From NCBI RefSeq assembly GCF_029601685.1, contig NZ_JARRIR010000003.1:124001-188000 (forward strand): a DNA stretch of 64,000 nucleotides. Reading direction: 5' to 3'. Shown piece after piece: positions 25,745 to 34,915 of this stretch. The notes below the pieces were generated by a model. That model had not been told where the DNA came from. It made no database searches and was given only the letters and a program-made list of their open reading frames with translations. The number at the start of each line of letters is the position of its first letter. Position 1 is the first letter of the stretch. Source of the DNA: Metarhizobium sp017305935. Lineage in GTDB: Bacteria; Pseudomonadota; Alphaproteobacteria; Rhizobiales; Rhizobiaceae. The position numbers were made by a program, and so were the translations under genes.

Positions 25745-26800
25745 ATGCGCAGAATGGTTTGGGTGGACGCGGCCAAGGGTGTCGGCATCATCCTCGTTTG
25801 CTTCGGTCATGTCTGGCGCGGTCTCGACAATGGCGGCCTCCTGGCCAATGCGGCGCTTTTCAGGGCCGTGGACGTGGCGATCTACCTGTTTCACATGCCG
25901 CTGTTCTTCATCCTGTCCGGCGTGCTGTTCCAGAAATCGGTGGAGCGCAAGGGCATTGCCCGTTCCGCGGCGCTGCGCATCGAAACGCTGATCTATCCGC
26001 TGATCCTCTGGGCCTATGTGTTCGCCGCGTTTCTGTATCTGGCGGCGTCGGTCACCTCGCGGCCGCCGCTCTCGGGCTGGGAAATCGCAACCTTTCCCTT
26101 TCCGCCCAAGGATATCTTCTGGTTCGTCTGGGCGCTCTTCCTGGTGCAGATCGTCTCGCTGCCGCTGACCCGTCTGGGAACGGGCGCGCTGGCGACCGTC
26201 CTCGTCGCCGCGATCGCCCTGGTGTTCGCCACGACGGAGCACGAAATCCATTCGACGGTTCAGCCGGCGATCCGGCATCTTCCCTATTTTCTCGTCGGCA
26301 TGATCTGGGGCCGCCTGCTGGCGCAGCCGCCGCACGACCGGCCGAAAGCGGCGATGGCCGGCCTTGCGGTTACGGCGTTCCTTGGCGCGGAGGCCTGGAT
26401 CCTCGCCTATCCGCAGATGCTGCCGACGGCCTGGGGTTTCGTCGGCGGCGGCATCGCGGCGGCGGCGGTCTGCTATGTCGCCTTCGCGCTCGCCCGCTTT
26501 CTGCCGGCCAGGGTCGCGGCCGGCCTGGAATTCCTCGGCGGCGCGGCGATGGCGATCTACCTGACGCATATCTTCTTCCTGTCGGCGACGCGGCTGGTTC
26601 TGGTCAAGCTCGGCATCGCCTCCGCGCCCGTGCATCTGCTGGTCGGCACGGCGGCGACCCTTCTCGGGCCGCTGGCGCTCTATTGCATCGCCCGCCGATT
26701 CGGCCTGATGCGTCTGGCCGGCTTCGGCCCGGCGCCGCGCGCCGCCGAAAAAGCGCCGCCGCCGGCAGCAGGCCTGCCGATATCCACCTCGATACGCTAA
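25745..26800 (+). CDS. Acyltransferase-3 family membrane protein
   Basis: 351-aa integral membrane protein with about ten transmembrane segments, Acyl_transf_3 family. It opens with WVDAAKGVGIILVCFGHVWRG; the His near residue 22 corresponds to the catalytic-type His of the family. FHMPLFFILSGVLF (about 48) is the other hallmark. Members O-acylate exported glycans or lipids. AAGGGG precedes ATG 25745. Stands alone, so the acceptor is unknown. Confidence 0.82.
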   Translation: MRRMVWVDAAKGVGIILVCFGHVWRGLDNGGLLANAALFRAVDVAIYLFHMPLFFILSGVLFQKSVERKGIARSAALRIETLIYPLILWAYVFAAFLYLAASVTSRPPLSGWEIATFPFPPKDIFWFVWALFLVQIVSLPLTRLGTGALATVLVAAIALVFATTEHEIHSTVQPAIRHLPYFLVGMIWGRLLAQPPHDRPKAAMAGLAVTAFLGAEAWILAYPQMLPTAWGFVGGGIAAAAVCYVAFALARFLPARVAAGLEFLGGAAMAIYLTHIFFLSATRLVLVKLGIASAPVHLLVGTAATLLGPLALYCIARRFGLMRLAGFGPAPRAAEKAPPPAAGLPISTSIR

Positions 26801-26897
26801 AGCGCGTCGCGATCCCGCAGGCTCGCTCCTGCGCCTAGATCTTTGATTTTTCGCATGTCGCTGTCGCAAAACCGCCGCGCACTTCTGCGCGACATGC
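26799..26897 (+). repeat. Dispersed intergenic repeat typical of rhizobia
   Basis: About 100 bp starting AAAGCGCGTCGCGATC, through TCGCTCCTGCGC and TTTTTCGCATGTCGCTGTCG, to GCGCACTTCTGCGCGACATG, immediately after the acyltransferase stop. I recognise this as a sequence type found in many intergenic positions of Rhizobium/Agrobacterium genomes (from memory). It contains a GCGCA/TGCGC stem near its end. The remainder of the 222-bp gap to the NCS1 gene holds its promoter. Confidence 0.45.
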
Positions 26898-26984
26898 CCT
26901 CGCGTTTCGGAACGCCACGGCGATTCCTAAACTTGTCTGACGAATTATTTGTAAGATGCCCGAAAAGAGAGCACACTCTCCTGC

Positions 26985-27002
26985 GGGCCGAAAGCTCGGC
27001 CC
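26985..27002 (+). promoter_or_regulatory. Leader hairpin upstream of the NCS1 transporter
   Basis: GGGCCGA-AAGC-TCGGCCC, a perfect 7-bp stem 20 bp before the start codon and just upstream of the GGAGGGG ribosome site. It could influence translation or be a short attenuator; nothing resembling a known purine or pyrimidine riboswitch is seen. Confidence 0.3.
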
Positions 27003-27022
27003 CTTGAAATTGGAGGGGTGGA

Positions 27023-28471
27023 ATGACAGTCAAGAATCCGTCGCCCTCGTTGTACAACGAGGATCTCGCGCCCGCCGAGGAGCGCAAATGGGGTGCCTTC
27101 AGTATCTTCAACGTATGGACCTCTGATGTCCATAGCCTGTGGGGTTATTATCTCGCCGCCAGCCTGTTCCTGCTCTGCGGCAGCTTCGTCAATTTCGTCA
27201 TCGCCATCGGCATCGGCTCGCTGGTGATCTTCGTGCTGATGAGCATGGTCGGCAATGCCGGCGTGCGCACCGGCGTGCCGTTCCCGGTGCTGGCGCGCGC
27301 TTCCTTCGGCACGTTCGGTGCCAATTTCCCGGCGATCGTGCGCGCCATCGTCGCCTGCTTCTGGTATGGGGCGCAGACGGCGGCGGCCTCGGGCGCCATC
27401 GTGGCGCTTCTGATCCGCAACGACTCGATGCTCGCCTTCCACCAGAACAGCCACATGCTCGGCCATTCGACGCTGGAAGTCATCTGCTACGTCATCGTCT
27501 GGGGCCTGCAACTTCTGATCATCCAGCGCGGCATGGAAACCGTGCGCAAGTTCCAGGACTGGGCCGGTCCTGCGGTCTGGATCATGATGCTGTTCCTGTC
27601 GATCTATCTGGTCGTCAAGTCCGGCACCTTCTCGTTCGGCTCGGAAATCCCGCGTGACGTGCTGATCGAAAAGACCAAGGATGCCGGCGTTCCGGGCGAA
27701 CCGGGCTCGTTTGCCGCATTGGCCGCGGTGGCCGCCACCTGGATCACCTATTTCGCCGCGCTCTACCTGAATTTCTGCGACTTCTCTCGGTATGCCACCA
27801 GCGAAAAGGCCTTGCGCAAGGGAAATCTCTGGGGCCTGCCGATCAACCTGCTGGCCTTCTGCCTGGTCGCCGGCATCACCACCACGGCGGCCTATGCGGT
27901 CTATGGCGAGGTGCTGCTGCATCCCGACCAGATCTCGGCGAAATTCGACAGCTGGTTCCTGGCGCTGCTGGCAGCGCTCACCTTCGCGGTGGCGACGCTC
28001 GGCATCAACGTGGTCGCCAACTTCGTCTCGCCGGCCTTCGATTTCGCCAACGTCTTCCCGCGCCAGATCAATTTCAAGCGCGGCGGCTACATCGCGGCGC
28101 TGATCGCGCTGGTGCTCTATCCCTTCGCTCCCTGGGAGACGGGGGCTGCGCATTTCGTCAACTTCATCGGCTCGACCATGGGTCCGATCTTCGGCATCAT
28201 GATGGTGGATTATTACCTGATCCGTAAAAGCCAACTGGATGTCGAGGCGCTCTATCACGAAGACGGCGAGTTCCGCTTCCAGAACGGCTGGCACGGCAAT
28301 GCCTTCATCGCCTTTGCGGTGGGCGGGCTGTTTTCATCGATCCTGCCGACCTTCACCACCATCCTGCCGGACTGGTGGGCCACCTATGGCTGGTTCTTCG
28401 GCGTCGGCATCGGCGGCGGCGTCTATTACCTGCTACGCATGGGCGCCCGCCGCAACCCGGCCTTTGCCTGA
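27023..28471 (+). CDS. NCS1-family nucleobase/hydantoin/allantoin permease
   Basis: 482-aa secondary transporter with about twelve transmembrane segments. The conserved NCS1 amino-terminal motif is present (NEDLAPAEERKWGAFSIFNVWTSDVHS within residues 11-37, Trp and Asn positions conserved), followed by the GVPFPVLARASFG loop (about 91). Substrates of the family are cytosine, uracil, allantoin, hydantoin or thiamine precursors. GGAGGGG lies 6 bp before ATG 27023. No catabolic gene adjoins it, so the substrate is open. A GC stem-loop follows the stop. Confidence 0.87.
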   Translation: MTVKNPSPSLYNEDLAPAEERKWGAFSIFNVWTSDVHSLWGYYLAASLFLLCGSFVNFVIAIGIGSLVIFVLMSMVGNAGVRTGVPFPVLARASFGTFGANFPAIVRAIVACFWYGAQTAAASGAIVALLIRNDSMLAFHQNSHMLGHSTLEVICYVIVWGLQLLIIQRGMETVRKFQDWAGPAVWIMMLFLSIYLVVKSGTFSFGSEIPRDVLIEKTKDAGVPGEPGSFAALAAVAATWITYFAALYLNFCDFSRYATSEKALRKGNLWGLPINLLAFCLVAGITTTAAYAVYGEVLLHPDQISAKFDSWFLALLAALTFAVATLGINVVANFVSPAFDFANVFPRQINFKRGGYIAALIALVLYPFAPWETGAAHFVNFIGSTMGPIFGIMMVDYYLIRKSQLDVEALYHEDGEFRFQNGWHGNAFIAFAVGGLFSSILPTFTTILPDWWATYGWFFGVGIGGGVYYLLRMGARRNPAFA

Positions 28472-28481
28472 ACGACAAGGG

Positions 28482-28504
28482 GCGAGGGGCCTTGCGCCCC
28501 TCGC
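28482..28504 (+). terminator. Hairpin after the NCS1 transporter gene
   Basis: GCGAGGGGC-CTTGC-GCCCCTCGC, a 9-bp perfect stem 10 bp after the stop codon, without a strong T-tract. Confidence 0.5.
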
Positions 28505-28682
28505 TCCAGATTGCGACCGGCCAGATCGCCGGAAAACGCACCGCGTCCTCGAACTTTCCGAATGCGTAATCTGTCTTATGGAACTGGAGCCGGCATCGGC
28601 GGCGAAGGTATCCGGTGCGCCATAGAGAGGACGATTGTCGATCGGCGCATCCTGTGCGATCCTGCGCATGGAGGAATTCGGG

Positions 28683-30554
28683 ATGGCGTCGACCCTATCG
28701 CATATACGGGAGATCGAGCGTGTCGGCATGGGCGTCGTCAGCCCGCGTGATGCGCCGGTGATAAAATCCTGGCTGCGCTGCCTCAACGACTACAAGCTCG
28801 ACCCGGCGATTGCGCAGGAAGCCTATATCGTTCCCGAACCGAAGCTGCGCGAGCACCGCGAGCAGGCGGAAGAACTGATCCGCATCGGCCGTTCCGGTCT
28901 CGAAGGGCTTTTCAATCAGGTCGCCGGGCAGAATTATGTGCTCTTGCTGTCGGATGCGCGTGGCGTTACCGTCGATTTCATGGGCGATCCCACCTTCGAC
29001 AACCAGTTGCGAAAAGCGGGTCTCTATCTCGGTTCGGAATGGTCGGAGAACCGGGCGGGCACCTGCGCAGTCGGGGCCTGCATCGTTTCCGGCGAACCCG
29101 TCATCATCCATCAGGACGATCATTTCGACGCCAGCCATATCGGGCTGACCTGTACGGCCGCACCCGTTTTCGACACGCTCGGCGATCTCACCGCCGTGCT
29201 CGACATTTCCCAGCTCCGCTCGCCCACCGTCAAGGCGAGCCAGCAGCTCGCGCTGCATCTGGTTTCCGCCACGGCGCGGCGCATCGAGCTCGCAAACCTC
29301 ATGACCCGCACCCGCAACGACTGGGTGCTGCGCCTTGCCCGCTCGCCGGAGTTTCTGGATGTCGATCCGGACGCCGCCATCGCGCTCGACGGTTCCGGCC
29401 GCATCACCGGCATGACCCATGGCGGTTTCGGCGCGCTCGCCCGCGCGATGAACATGCGCGGCCTTTCGACGCGCGATTTCCTCGGCCTGCCGATTTCGCA
29501 GGTCTTCGACATGGATATCGACGACCTGCCGCGCTTCATGCGCGGCCGGCCGAACGGCGAGCGCCTGTTGCGCGCCAGAAACGGCCTGGTGCTCTTCGCC
29601 AGCGCCATCGCCCCTGCCGTCAGCCTGCGCAAGCCGCTGCCGCCGGAGACGCGCCTGCCGCGAGCATTGCGTGACCTGAGCAATGGCGATGCCGCCATGG
29701 AGCGGGTGCAGGCACGCGCAGCGAAATTTTCGGCGCGCGATATCCCGATCCTCATTCAGGGCGAGACGGGCAGCGGCAAGGAGTTTCTGGCCCGCGCGAT
29801 CCATGACAGCTGTGGCGGCGGCGGCAATTTCGTCGCCGTCAATTGCGCCGCGATCCCGGAACATCTCATCGAATCCGAACTCTTCGGCTATGCGCCCGGC
29901 GCCTTCACCGGCGCCAGCCAGAAGGGCAAGCGCGGCCTGATCGAGGAAGCAAGCGGCGGCACGCTGTTCCTCGATGAGATCGGCGATATGCCGCTTTCCC
30001 TGCAAAGCCGGCTGCTGCGTGTCCTCTCGGAAAACGAAGTGCAGCCTGTCGGGGCGCTGAAGGCGCGCCCGGTTCGGCTGCGCGTGCTCTCCGCCTCGCA
30101 CCGCGATCTTGCCGAACTGGTGAAGGAGGGACATTTCCGCCAGGATCTCTACTATCGCCTCAACGCCGCGACGCTGAGCCTGCCGCCGTTGCGCGCGCGA
30201 ACGGATCTCGATTGGCTGATCGACCAGATTCTCGCGCGCATCGGGACGGAAGCCGGTGAGAGCTACCGCCTCGATGTCGCCGCGCGGGCGGCGCTTTGCG
30301 CGCATGACTGGCCGGGAAATTTCCGTGAGCTTTCCAATGCGCTGCGGGTGGCCGTCGCGCTTGCGGAGGGCGGTGTCATCGGTCCCGATTGTCTGCCCGA
30401 CCATCTCCTGACGGCGCCAGCCGCCCTCCCCGCCGGCGGTGACGACGATCTTCGGCGCGCGCTCGGCGAATGCGGCGACAATGTTTCGGCGCTCGCCCGC
30501 AAACTCGGGGTCAACCGCTCCACCATCCACCGCCGCCTCAAACGCCTGAACTGA
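28683..30554 (+). CDS. AcoR-like sigma-54-dependent transcriptional activator
   Basis: 623-aa enhancer-binding protein. An N-terminal GAF-type sensor covers about residues 60-200 (AGTCAVGACIVSGEPVIIHQDDHF), with a linker/PAS-like part to about 325. The AAA+ domain covers about 340-545 with Walker A GETGSGKE, the sigma-54 contact motif GAFTGA and Walker B TLFLDEIGD. A C-terminal Fis-type HTH covers about 580-623 (NVSALARKLGVNRSTIHRRLKRLN). ATG 28683 is supported by GGAGGA 8 nt upstream. Ends 162 bp before a dehydrogenase gene whose promoter has a -24/-12 element, its obvious target. Confidence 0.9.
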   Translation: MASTLSHIREIERVGMGVVSPRDAPVIKSWLRCLNDYKLDPAIAQEAYIVPEPKLREHREQAEELIRIGRSGLEGLFNQVAGQNYVLLLSDARGVTVDFMGDPTFDNQLRKAGLYLGSEWSENRAGTCAVGACIVSGEPVIIHQDDHFDASHIGLTCTAAPVFDTLGDLTAVLDISQLRSPTVKASQQLALHLVSATARRIELANLMTRTRNDWVLRLARSPEFLDVDPDAAIALDGSGRITGMTHGGFGALARAMNMRGLSTRDFLGLPISQVFDMDIDDLPRFMRGRPNGERLLRARNGLVLFASAIAPAVSLRKPLPPETRLPRALRDLSNGDAAMERVQARAAKFSARDIPILIQGETGSGKEFLARAIHDSCGGGGNFVAVNCAAIPEHLIESELFGYAPGAFTGASQKGKRGLIEEASGGTLFLDEIGDMPLSLQSRLLRVLSENEVQPVGALKARPVRLRVLSASHRDLAELVKEGHFRQDLYYRLNAATLSLPPLRARTDLDWLIDQILARIGTEAGESYRLDVAARAALCAHDWPGNFRELSNALRVAVALAEGGVIGPDCLPDHLLTAPAALPAGGDDDLRRALGECGDNVSALARKLGVNRSTIHRRLKRLN

Positions 30555-30563
30555 CGCAACGCC

Positions 30564-30579
30564 TGCAACACCTGTTGCA
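30564..30579. promoter_or_regulatory. Putative upstream activating sequence for the AcoR-like activator
   Basis: TGCAACACCTGTTGCA, a perfect 7-bp inverted repeat around CC, about 90 bp upstream of the sigma-54 promoter, a normal enhancer distance. Flanking CGCAAC and TGTCGCA resemble further half-sites. Confidence 0.6.
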
Positions 30580-30665
30580 CGCTTTCTGTCGCACTGCGCC
30601 CAACCCCAGATCCGTTGGCGCCGCAATCTCTTGATAATGCCTGCGGATCCGGCTCATCCGCGATC

Positions 30666-30680
30666 TGGCACGCCGCTTGC
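30666..30680 (+). promoter_or_regulatory. Sigma-54 promoter (-24/-12)
   Basis: TGGCACGCCGCTTGC matches the consensus TGGCAC-N5-TTGC exactly, with the GG and GC doublets 10 bp apart. It lies 36 bp upstream of the alcohol dehydrogenase start and downstream of the gene for a GAFTGA-bearing activator. Confidence 0.8.
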
Positions 30681-30716
30681 TGCTCCTCCTGTGCAAGAAT
30701 GACAGGAGGAGACATC

Positions 30717-31790
30717 ATGAAAGCTCTACGCTTCCACGCCGCCAAGGATCTGCGCATTGAGGAGGTCGATGCGCCGCCTCCGCCCGGACCGGGCGAGGTG
30801 GTGGTCGAAAACCGCTTCTGCGGCATCTGCGGCACGGATCTGCATGAATATGCCTACGGGCCGATCTTCGTGCCGCGGGAACCGCATCCCTTCACCGGCG
30901 CCCATGGCGCGCAAATCCTCGGCCATGAATTCGGTGGCGTCGTCAAGGCCGTGGGCGAGGGTGTAACGCATGTCAAACCAGGAGACCGGGTCTCGATCCA
31001 GCCTCTCATCATGCCCCGCCAAGGCGACTATTATGCCGATCGCGGGCTGTTTCATCTGAGCGGAAAGCTCGCCCTTGCCGGTCTTTCCTGGCATTCGGGC
31101 GGCATGGCCGGGGCCGCCCTTCTCAACGACTACAACGTGCAGCCCATTCCCGATACGCTGAGCGATCAGGAGGCCGCGCTTATCGAGCCGACGGCGGTGG
31201 CGGTCTATGCCTGCGACCGTGGCGGCGTGACCGCCGGCAACAGCGTGCTCGTCACCGGCGCCGGGCCGATCGGCATCCTCGTGGCGATGGCCGCGCGCGC
31301 GGCGGGCGCCTCGCAGATCTTCCTGTCCGATCTCAACGACACGCGTCTGTCGCTGGCGCGCGAAGCGCTAGGCGAGGTGCGCACGATCAACCCGAGGACG
31401 GAAAAGGTGGGAGACGTCATCCGCGCCGAAACCGAAGGCGGTGTCGGCTGCGACGTCGCCATCGAATGCGTCGGCAACGAACATGCGCTGAAAAACTGCG
31501 CGGATGCGGTTCGCAAGCAAGGCGTCGTCGTTCAGACCGGGCTTCACCCCGGCGAAAATCCGCTGAACTGGTTCGACGTGACGTTCAAGGACATCGATAT
31601 TCGCGGTTCCTGGGCCTATCCCACCCATTACTGGCCGCGCGTCGCAAGGCTGATCGCCAGCGGCCAGATTCCGGCAAGCCGCATCGTCACGAAATACGTC
31701 TCGCTCGACGAGGCCGTCGCCGAAGGGTTCGACCAGTTGCTCGATCCCGGCGGCAAGCAGCTGAAAATCCTGATCGACCTTTCCCGATAG
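30717..31790 (+). CDS. Zinc-dependent alcohol dehydrogenase, 2,3-butanediol/sorbitol dehydrogenase-like
   Basis: 357-aa medium-chain dehydrogenase. The catalytic zinc region is FCGICGTDLHEY (Cys about 38) with GHEFGG (about 68); the coenzyme-domain motif is VTGAGPIGILVA (about 178). The structural-zinc four-Cys lobe is replaced by a segment without clustered cysteines (PLIMPRQGDYYADRGLFHLSG), as in several butanediol dehydrogenases. The AGGAGGA ribosome site precedes ATG 30717. First gene behind the sigma-54 promoter; it probably oxidises a secondary alcohol whose ketone goes to the following flavoprotein. Confidence 0.88.
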   Translation: MKALRFHAAKDLRIEEVDAPPPPGPGEVVVENRFCGICGTDLHEYAYGPIFVPREPHPFTGAHGAQILGHEFGGVVKAVGEGVTHVKPGDRVSIQPLIMPRQGDYYADRGLFHLSGKLALAGLSWHSGGMAGAALLNDYNVQPIPDTLSDQEAALIEPTAVAVYACDRGGVTAGNSVLVTGAGPIGILVAMAARAAGASQIFLSDLNDTRLSLAREALGEVRTINPRTEKVGDVIRAETEGGVGCDVAIECVGNEHALKNCADAVRKQGVVVQTGLHPGENPLNWFDVTFKDIDIRGSWAYPTHYWPRVARLIASGQIPASRIVTKYVSLDEAVAEGFDQLLDPGGKQLKILIDLSR

Positions 31791-31856
31791 GCCGATCCGT
31801 CATGCGGGACGGTTGAGGAGCCGTTCCGCCTTTCATCTGAGCAGGAGGAGAAAAAG

Positions 31857-33656
31857 ATGCTCGACAAAACCCCCACCAGCCGCGTTCAGGCGCTTCTCGA
31901 TACGTTCGGCGCCGCGCTCGAGGCCGGCCGCATCGACGATGCCGTCAATCTGTTCGCGGAGGAATGCTACTGGCGCGACCTCGTCGCCTTCACCTGGAAC
32001 CTCAAGACCGTCGAGGGACGGGACCAGGTGCGCGACATGCTGCAATCGCAACTTTCCACCGCCAGACCCTCCAACTGGCGCGTCGCGGCCGGCGAGGCGG
32101 CGACGGAGGCTGAAGGCGTGCTGGAAAGCTGGATCACCTTCGAGACGGCGACCGGGCGTGGCTACGGCCTGGTGCGCTTCAAGAACGGCCTGATCTGGAC
32201 CCTGCTGACCGTGCTTTCCGAGCTGAAGGATCATGAGGAGAAATCAGGCTTCACCCGTCCGCTCGGTGCGAAACATGGACAGAACCTCGGCGCGAAGACC
32301 TGGAAGGAGGAGCGCGAGGAAGAGGAACGCACGCTCGGCTACGAAAAGCAGCCCTATGTCGTCATCATCGGCGGCGGCCAGGGCGGCATCGCGCTCGGCG
32401 CGCGGCTGCGCCAGCTCGGCGTGCCGACCATCATCCTCGAAAAGAACGACCGGCCGGGCGATAGCTGGCGCAAGCGCTACAAATCGCTCTGCCTGCACGA
32501 TCCCGTCTGGTACGACCACCTGCCCTATATCGATTTTCCGAAGAACTGGCCCGTCTTCGCGCCGAAGGACAAGATCGGCGACTGGCTGGAATTCTATACC
32601 AGGGTGATGGAGCTGAACTATTGGACGCGCTCCACCGCCAAATCCGCGAAATGGGACGAGTCCACCAAGGAATGGACCGTCGTCGTCGACCGCGACGGCG
32701 AGGAGGTGGTGCTGCGGCCGAAGCAACTCGTGTTCGCCACCGGCATGTCCGGCAAGGCGAACATCCCGGATTTCAAGGGCCGTGAGCGCTTCCAGGGCGA
32801 GCAGCACCATTCCTCGCAGCATCCGGGACCGGATGGCTACAAGGGCAAGAAGGTGGTGGTCATCGGCTCGAACAATTCGGCCCATGACATCTGCGCCGCG
32901 CTCTACGAGGCTGGCGTCGACGTCACCATGATCCAGCGTTCGACCACCCATATCGTGCGCTCCGATACGCTGATGGATATCGGCCTCGGCGCGCTCTATT
33001 CCGAACAGGCGCTGGCGAACGGCGTGACGACGGCGAAAGCCGACCTCATCTTCGCCTCCCTACCCTACCGCATCATGCATGAGTTCCAGATCCCGCTCTA
33101 CGACAAGATGCGCGAACGCGACGCCGACTTCTACGCCGCGCTGGAAAAGGCAGGTTTCCAGCTCGACTGGGGCGCGGACGGTTCGGGGCTGTTCATGAAA
33201 TATCTCCGCCGCGGCTCCGGCTATTACATCGATATCGGCGCCTCGCAGCTCATCATCGACGGCAAGGTGAAGCTTGCCGCCGGGCAGGTCGAGGAGATCA
33301 CCGAGAATTCCGTAAAGCTTTCCGATGGCAAGGAAATCCCGGCCGACGTCATCGTCTATGCGACGGGCTACGGCTCGATGAACGGCTGGGTCGCCGATCT
33401 CATCGACCAGGAGACGGCCGACAGGGTCGGCAAGGTATGGGGGCTGGGCTCAGATACGCCGAAGGATCCCGGTCCCTGGGAGGGTGAGCAGCGCAACATG
33501 TGGAAGCCGACACAGCAGGAGGCCTTGTGGTTCCACGGCGGCAACCTGCATCAGTCGCGCCACTATTCGCAGTATCTTTCCTTGCAGCTGAAAGCCCGCA
33601 TGGAAGGCATCCCGACGCCGGTCTACGCCCTCCAGCCGGTACATCACCGGAAGTAG
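31857..33656 (+). CDS. NTF2/SnoaL-like domain fused to flavin-containing monooxygenase
   Basis: 599-aa protein. Residues about 8-125 form a SnoaL/NTF2-type cone (LLDTFGAALEAGRIDDAVNLFAEECYWRDLVAFTWN). Residues about 160-599 are a class B flavoprotein monooxygenase with FAD site IIGGGQGGIALGARL (about 172) and NADPH site VVIGSNNSAHDIC (about 338). The fingerprint FQGEQHHSSQH keeps FxGxxxHxxx but ends in His, so neither the Baeyer-Villiger (W) nor the classic FMO (Y/F) residue. ATG 31857 has GAGGAG upstream. Operon partner of the alcohol dehydrogenase; likely oxygenates the ketone or a heteroatom substrate. Confidence 0.85.
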   Translation: MLDKTPTSRVQALLDTFGAALEAGRIDDAVNLFAEECYWRDLVAFTWNLKTVEGRDQVRDMLQSQLSTARPSNWRVAAGEAATEAEGVLESWITFETATGRGYGLVRFKNGLIWTLLTVLSELKDHEEKSGFTRPLGAKHGQNLGAKTWKEEREEEERTLGYEKQPYVVIIGGGQGGIALGARLRQLGVPTIILEKNDRPGDSWRKRYKSLCLHDPVWYDHLPYIDFPKNWPVFAPKDKIGDWLEFYTRVMELNYWTRSTAKSAKWDESTKEWTVVVDRDGEEVVLRPKQLVFATGMSGKANIPDFKGRERFQGEQHHSSQHPGPDGYKGKKVVVIGSNNSAHDICAALYEAGVDVTMIQRSTTHIVRSDTLMDIGLGALYSEQALANGVTTAKADLIFASLPYRIMHEFQIPLYDKMRERDADFYAALEKAGFQLDWGADGSGLFMKYLRRGSGYYIDIGASQLIIDGKVKLAAGQVEEITENSVKLSDGKEIPADVIVYATGYGSMNGWVADLIDQETADRVGKVWGLGSDTPKDPGPWEGEQRNMWKPTQQEALWFHGGNLHQSRHYSQYLSLQLKARMEGIPTPVYALQPVHHRK

Positions 33657-33753
33657 AGCCGGCACGCGGCGCACCATGCCGGAATGCGCAAGGTTCGGCA
33701 TGGTCGGCGTCCCGCGCACGGCGGCCATGGGCAGGCTCCGTGGCCGCCGCCTG

Positions 33754-34725
33754 TCACGGCAGCAGGACGATACTGCCCGTCGAGCGGCCGGATTCCATTT
33801 CCGCATGGGCGGCGGCCACCTCGTCCAGCCGGTATTCGGACCCGACCTGGGAAACGATGCCGGCCTCGATAGCGCGCAGGGCGCTGATCGCCGCCTCCCG
33901 ATAGCGGGCGACATCGGCGCACCATGCCATGATGCTCGGATGCGACAGGGATTTTCCGGGGCGCAATTCCTCGACCGCGATCGGCGGGATAGGACCGCCT
34001 ACCTGCCCGATGGTCGCGGCCGTCCCGAAAGGACGAACCGACCTGACGGTCTTCACCAGCATGCCGCCGCCGATCCCGTCATAGGCGACGTCGACACCCC
34101 TGCCCCCGGTCAGCGCGTGCACCTCGGCGACCAGGTCGGCATCCCGGCCGACGATCAGATGATCCGCGCCGGACGCCAGCGCCGCCGCGGCTTTTTCCTG
34201 CGAACCGACGGTTCCGATGACCCGGGCGCCCCGCGCCTTGGCGCCGCGCACGAGAAGACCGCCAAGCCCGCCGGCGGCCGCATGAACGAGAATGGTGTCG
34301 CCGGCCTTCACCGGATAGGTCTTCTCGAGCAGCATGTAGGCGGTCATGCCTTTCAACAGGGAGGTGGCCGCGGTCTTGACGGCGACGGCATCGGGAAGCT
34401 TGACCACCCTTTCGGCCTCGACGATCCGCCAGGAGGCATAGGCGCCGACCGGCGGCCCCGCATAGGCGACCCGGTCGCCCTCGGCAAACTCCAGAACGCC
34501 GGAGCCGACCGCCTCGACGATGCCCGCCGCCTCCACGCCGATCACCGCCGGATAGGAAGGCAAAGGATAGAGTCCCTTGCGGTGATAGATATCGAGGAAG
34601 TTCGTGCCGATGGCCTGATGCCGGATGCGGATCTGGCCTTCGCCGGGTTCGACCAGGGCCTGATCCCGTATTTCGAAATGCCCGTGCTCACCGGGCGCAA
34701 CCAGCAGCGCAACTTGATTTGTCAT
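33754..34725 (-). CDS. qorA: NADPH:quinone oxidoreductase (zeta-crystallin type)
   Basis: 323-aa zinc-free medium-chain reductase. Substrate domain begins HQAIGTNFLDIYHRKGLYPLP (about residue 37) and the NADPH site is VHAAAGGLGGLLVRGAK (about 148). Lacks catalytic zinc ligands. Single gene; its ribosome site (AGAAGGAGA) falls inside a small inverted repeat at 34730-34747. Probably reduces quinones or enones. Confidence 0.87.
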   Translation of the reverse strand: MTNQVALLVAPGEHGHFEIRDQALVEPGEGQIRIRHQAIGTNFLDIYHRKGLYPLPSYPAVIGVEAAGIVEAVGSGVLEFAEGDRVAYAGPPVGAYASWRIVEAERVVKLPDAVAVKTAATSLLKGMTAYMLLEKTYPVKAGDTILVHAAAGGLGGLLVRGAKARGARVIGTVGSQEKAAAALASGADHLIVGRDADLVAEVHALTGGRGVDVAYDGIGGGMLVKTVRSVRPFGTAATIGQVGGPIPPIAVEELRPGKSLSHPSIMAWCADVARYREAAISALRAIEAGIVSQVGSEYRLDEVAAAHAEMESGRSTGSIVLLP

Positions 34726-34729
34726 GGCA

Positions 34730-34747
34730 TGTCTCCTTCTGGAGACA
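34730..34747 (-). promoter_or_regulatory. Inverted repeat covering the qor ribosome-binding site
   Basis: TGTCTCC-TTCT-GGAGACA spans the Shine-Dalgarno sequence of the leftward qor gene and could sequester it, or serve as an operator. The remaining 168 bp to the E2 gene show no gene. Confidence 0.3.
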
Positions 34748-34915
34748 ACATGCGCCCTGCCCGATTGCTTGAATATTCCCTATTTCCGCCCAATCAATGG
34801 GAAGAAATTCACATATCCTGATTGCGATGAGGCTGTGGCTTCCATTCGAAATCGCAAGCGCAGCAGCGGCGGCCGATATATCGTCATGGCCGCGACCGAT
34901 TGCGTCTGTTTCGGA

